Shown: positions 61,940-64,000 of the stretch, in pieces
How positions within the stretch are numbered: position 1 is the stretch's first letter
Layout: each line of letters opens with the position of its first letter
DNA from: Erwinia typographi
Lineage (GTDB): Bacteria > Pseudomonadota > Gammaproteobacteria > Enterobacterales > Enterobacteriaceae
NCBI RefSeq assembly: GCF_000773975.1
Contig: NZ_JRUQ01000008.1
Location: 1-64,000 of the forward strand
Direction of reading: 5' to 3'
Length of the DNA stretch: 64,000 bases
Notes under the pieces: generated by a model
What the model saw: the letters and a program-made list of their open reading frames with translations, nothing else
Database searches by the model: none
Told to the model about the DNA's origin: nothing
Position numbers and translations under genes: made by a program

Positions 61940-64000
61940 TCAGGCTGATTGCGCCAATTGCCGATGCAGGACCTGAAGGCTAGTTCCCGCCCCTGCCCAT
62001 GCAGCAGCCGAGCCGACCACATACAGGTTTTGCTTGGCGCGTGAGACGGCTACATTGATTATGTTTGGTGGGCTTGCCGCCCACTGACGTGCCCTTTGCT
62101 GACTCGCTTTCGGCGCACCCAGCAACAGGATTACCGTGTCCGCCTCTCGGCCCTGGAACGTGTGGATTGTGCCTACACGATCACGGCACCATTCATCCAG
62201 CTTTACGCCGAACGTTCGCAGCAGATCAGTTTCACTGTCGAGACGCCGACGCATGTTCTGCTCTACGATCTTGAATGGTGTGATGATAAATACGTCCGGA
62301 TTTGTAATGCCCGATGCTGCCAGCTCTTTGATCATTCGCACAACCGCTTCGCCCTCGTCGGGACACCACTTCGTCTCAGCATCGCCATTGATATCCACCC
62401 AGTGAGATCTCCCCAAAGCCGAGCCGATAGATCCGGGTTTTTTAGGCCCGACAGCATGGACCATCTGCCCGGCATAGGCGATGGAGTTAGAAACATCAAA
62501 CATTGGGTTCTGGCAACGCCTGTGAACGAGCAATGGCAGCCCGACTTCTCGATCACCTACGTCCATGACGAAGGTGGATTTGAAGCGCGATGCCTGATCA
62601 GCAAGGGTCTGCGTAGATGCTGCGGGGGCAGACCATTCGACTTGGTCAATGTCAAAGAACTTGCAGATTTCGGCGTTCAGCTTTTCAGGAAGTGAAACTA
62701 CAGGTGGGATTTGCAACGGGTCACCTACCACGATGGAGCGCTTTGCCCGCATGATAGCTCCAACTGCTGCCTGAGGAACGGCTTGGCCCGCTTCATCTAC
62801 CAGAAGCCAACCAATGCTCTCTGGTGGCAGATCCCCGAACATCGTCCGAACAGAGGCGAATGTCGTGGACACGGTCGGCACAACCACGAAAAGGCTTGAC
62901 CAAAGGTCGGGGAGAAGTTCACGGTGAGCGGAAGACTGGAAGGCACCAGCTACCATGCCTGACATCAATAACCCAAGATTGTGTTGCAAGCGGCTGGCCG
63001 AAGCATCGATGAACGTTTTATGCACAGTCAGGGCAGCGGCGAAAAGATCCTCCCGCAGGCGATGAACCTCATCGGGAAGCCATGGTGCAGTGAGGTGGAT
63101 AGCCTCGTGCTCGCGCTCGAAGAACCTCTCATCAACGACCCTGTCTCCCATACGGTTTCGTGCCTGTGCCTCGGTTGCCTTCAATTTCGAGACAGCCTGA
63201 TATTTGCTGGAAATTTCCTGGTCGAGTTGCTGTAACTGGGACGCAGTATTGCTCCACTCAGCCCTTGCAAGCTCTAGGGCACCGTCCGTCCCCTGCGCCC
63301 GTATGACTGATTGCTGCAAGGTCGCCGAGAGCTTCTGCAGTGTCGATCTCCACGACTTCCAGGCCGCAGTCGCATACAAACGGGAGAAGAAACCTGGACG
63401 GCAAGCAAGATGGCTGTCGAGCATGATCTTGTCCTGCTCGATCTGCGATTTTGCCTTCTCATGCTCTCGTTGGCAGGATTCAGCAGTCTTGTGTGCCTCT
63501 TCGACGGCTTCATTCAGACTCGGTCGACGCTGTTCAGCCCTTTGAAGTTCGGTGATCGCTCCCTTGAGCGCCTGGATATCCCGTCGCATCTCTTCGATGC
63601 TGGCGATTTCGGCGTCTACCGTCTCCTTAAGTTTAAGAAAGGCGGTTCGCGCTTTCTGCCAGGCCGCAGCAGCATCCGCTTCGTTGGTGCTGGGCCGCTC
63701 ATTGACAACCACGCTGGGCATCACGCGATCGATGGTTTCGCCAGTTCGCTCGTCCTTGATCTCACGCATGACATTTATGCCGCGAGCTGCTTTCAGGTAG
63801 GTAAGGAAACCACCGTCTTCATTCCACCAGAAACCTTGCTGAAACGCGCCTCTGTTGCTGCTCTTGCCGAGAGCTGCGGCGATCAACCCCCAGGTTTCAA
63901 CAGTGTCGGAGGGGATGTCCCCCTCGGCCTCGGCTTCGAAATAGCCGGCGCGTTTGGGATTCGCAATCAGGTCGCTGATGGACCGGAAGTAGGCGATCTG
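61940..64000 (-). CDS. SF1 (UPF1/DNA2-like) helicase, truncated by the window edge
   Basis: The frame is open to the right edge, so the TTG at 63886 is only an internal start candidate. It carries a coiled-coil insert (about residues 80-250 of the visible part) and superfamily 1 motifs: LLVDEAGQAVPQA (motif II), VVGDPLQIPPVV (motif III), VGTIHTFQGREADTVILLLG (V) and NVAVSRAKQNLYVVG (VI). Walker A must lie outside the window. It probably is part of a further defence operon. GC is higher than for its neighbours. Confidence 0.85.
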   Translation of the reverse strand, partial: QIAYFRSISDLIANPKRAGYFEAEAEGDIPSDTVETWGLIAAALGKSSNRGAFQQGFWWNEDGGFLTYLKAARGINVMREIKDERTGETIDRVMPSVVVNERPSTNEADAAAAWQKARTAFLKLKETVDAEIASIEEMRRDIQALKGAITELQRAEQRRPSLNEAVEEAHKTAESCQREHEKAKSQIEQDKIMLDSHLACRPGFFSRLYATAAWKSWRSTLQKLSATLQQSVIRAQGTDGALELARAEWSNTASQLQQLDQEISSKYQAVSKLKATEAQARNRMGDRVVDERFFEREHEAIHLTAPWLPDEVHRLREDLFAAALTVHKTFIDASASRLQHNLGLLMSGMVAGAFQSSAHRELLPDLWSSLFVVVPTVSTTFASVRTMFGDLPPESIGWLLVDEAGQAVPQAAVGAIMRAKRSIVVGDPLQIPPVVSLPEKLNAEICKFFDIDQVEWSAPAASTQTLADQASRFKSTFVMDVGDREVGLPLLVHRRCQNPMFDVSNSIAYAGQMVHAVGPKKPGSIGSALGRSHWVDINGDAETKWCPDEGEAVVRMIKELAASGITNPDVFIITPFKIVEQNMRRRLDSETDLLRTFGVKLDEWCRDRVGTIHTFQGREADTVILLLGAPKASQQRARQWAASPPNIINVAVSRAKQNLYVVGSAAAWAGAGTSLQVLHRQLAQSA

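Noticed and set aside
1..64000. CRISPR arrays and tRNA genes
   Set aside because: No regularly spaced repeats and no tRNA cloverleaf sequence were recognised. A dedicated search such as tRNAscan-SE could still find a diverged tRNA near 44.6-45.3 kb.

Overview
The window looks like chromosomal DNA of an Enterobacteriaceae member, most likely an Enterobacter-type species. The reasons are the enterobacterial type VI secretion (T6SS) gene order, Gat-type PTS and MHS/ACS transporter genes typical of enterics, P4-type integrase debris, and a CBASS operon whose key residues sit exactly where those of the well-studied Enterobacter cloacae Cap2/CdnD/Cap4 operon do. The species is inferred from content, not from a database search.

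Region 1 (1-23.7 kb, + strand) is a large part of one T6SS cluster: tssK, tssL, an OmpA-tailed TagL-like gene, hcp, clpV, a candidate membrane-toxin/immunity block, vgrG, a phospholipase effector (Tle) with a Tli4-type immunity gene, PAAR, a membrane protein of unknown role, tssM, tssA, tssF, tssG and tssJ. tssB, tssC and tssE are not in the window. The effector segments (7.1-8.4 kb and 10.9-15.2 kb) are AT-richer than the structural genes. The most striking feature is a (GCAAA)7 tract inside the lipase gene. In its present length it cuts the catalytic Ser from the catalytic Asp/His, and gain of one unit or loss of two would restore a 549- or 544-residue enzyme, so the effector looks phase-variable. 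A family of small membrane proteins (candidate immunity genes) lies before vgrG as one intact copy, one remnant and one copy frameshifted in an A7 run.

Region 2 (23.7-41 kb) is catabolic. A minus-strand operon encodes PTS IIA-IIB-IIC (Gat family), a ribulose-phosphate-3-epimerase-like enzyme, an SDR dehydrogenase and a 6-phospho-3-hexuloisomerase-like SIS protein, with a SorC-family regulator upstream and repeated TGCTCATATGAGCA-type sites. The substrate is probably an unusual polyol or sugar. Next come a DhaK/DhaL-type kinase pair, a 2,5-dioxovalerate-type aldehyde dehydrogenase, an IclR regulator, a divergent DHDPS/NAL-family dehydratase and three MFS permeases: an aldarate or related acid pathway. 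A divergent SDR/AraC pair closes the region.

Region 3 (41-64 kb) is accessory DNA: an Exc2-type lipoprotein, a small Gly/Asn/Ser-rich ORF, IS3 and P4-integrase debris, a LysR gene and a Rossmann-fold epimerase, then a defence island. The island holds a Shango-type trio (TerB-domain protein, BrxD-like ATPase, Lhr-like helicase), an HNH nuclease, an Mrr-like restriction enzyme, a membrane-anchored J-domain protein, a complete type II CBASS operon (cap4-cdnD-cap2-cap3), a 42-residue basic ORF and an SF1 helicase that runs off the right edge. Related short palindromic repeats lie at nearly every boundary between these modules.

No rRNA, tRNA or CRISPR array was seen.
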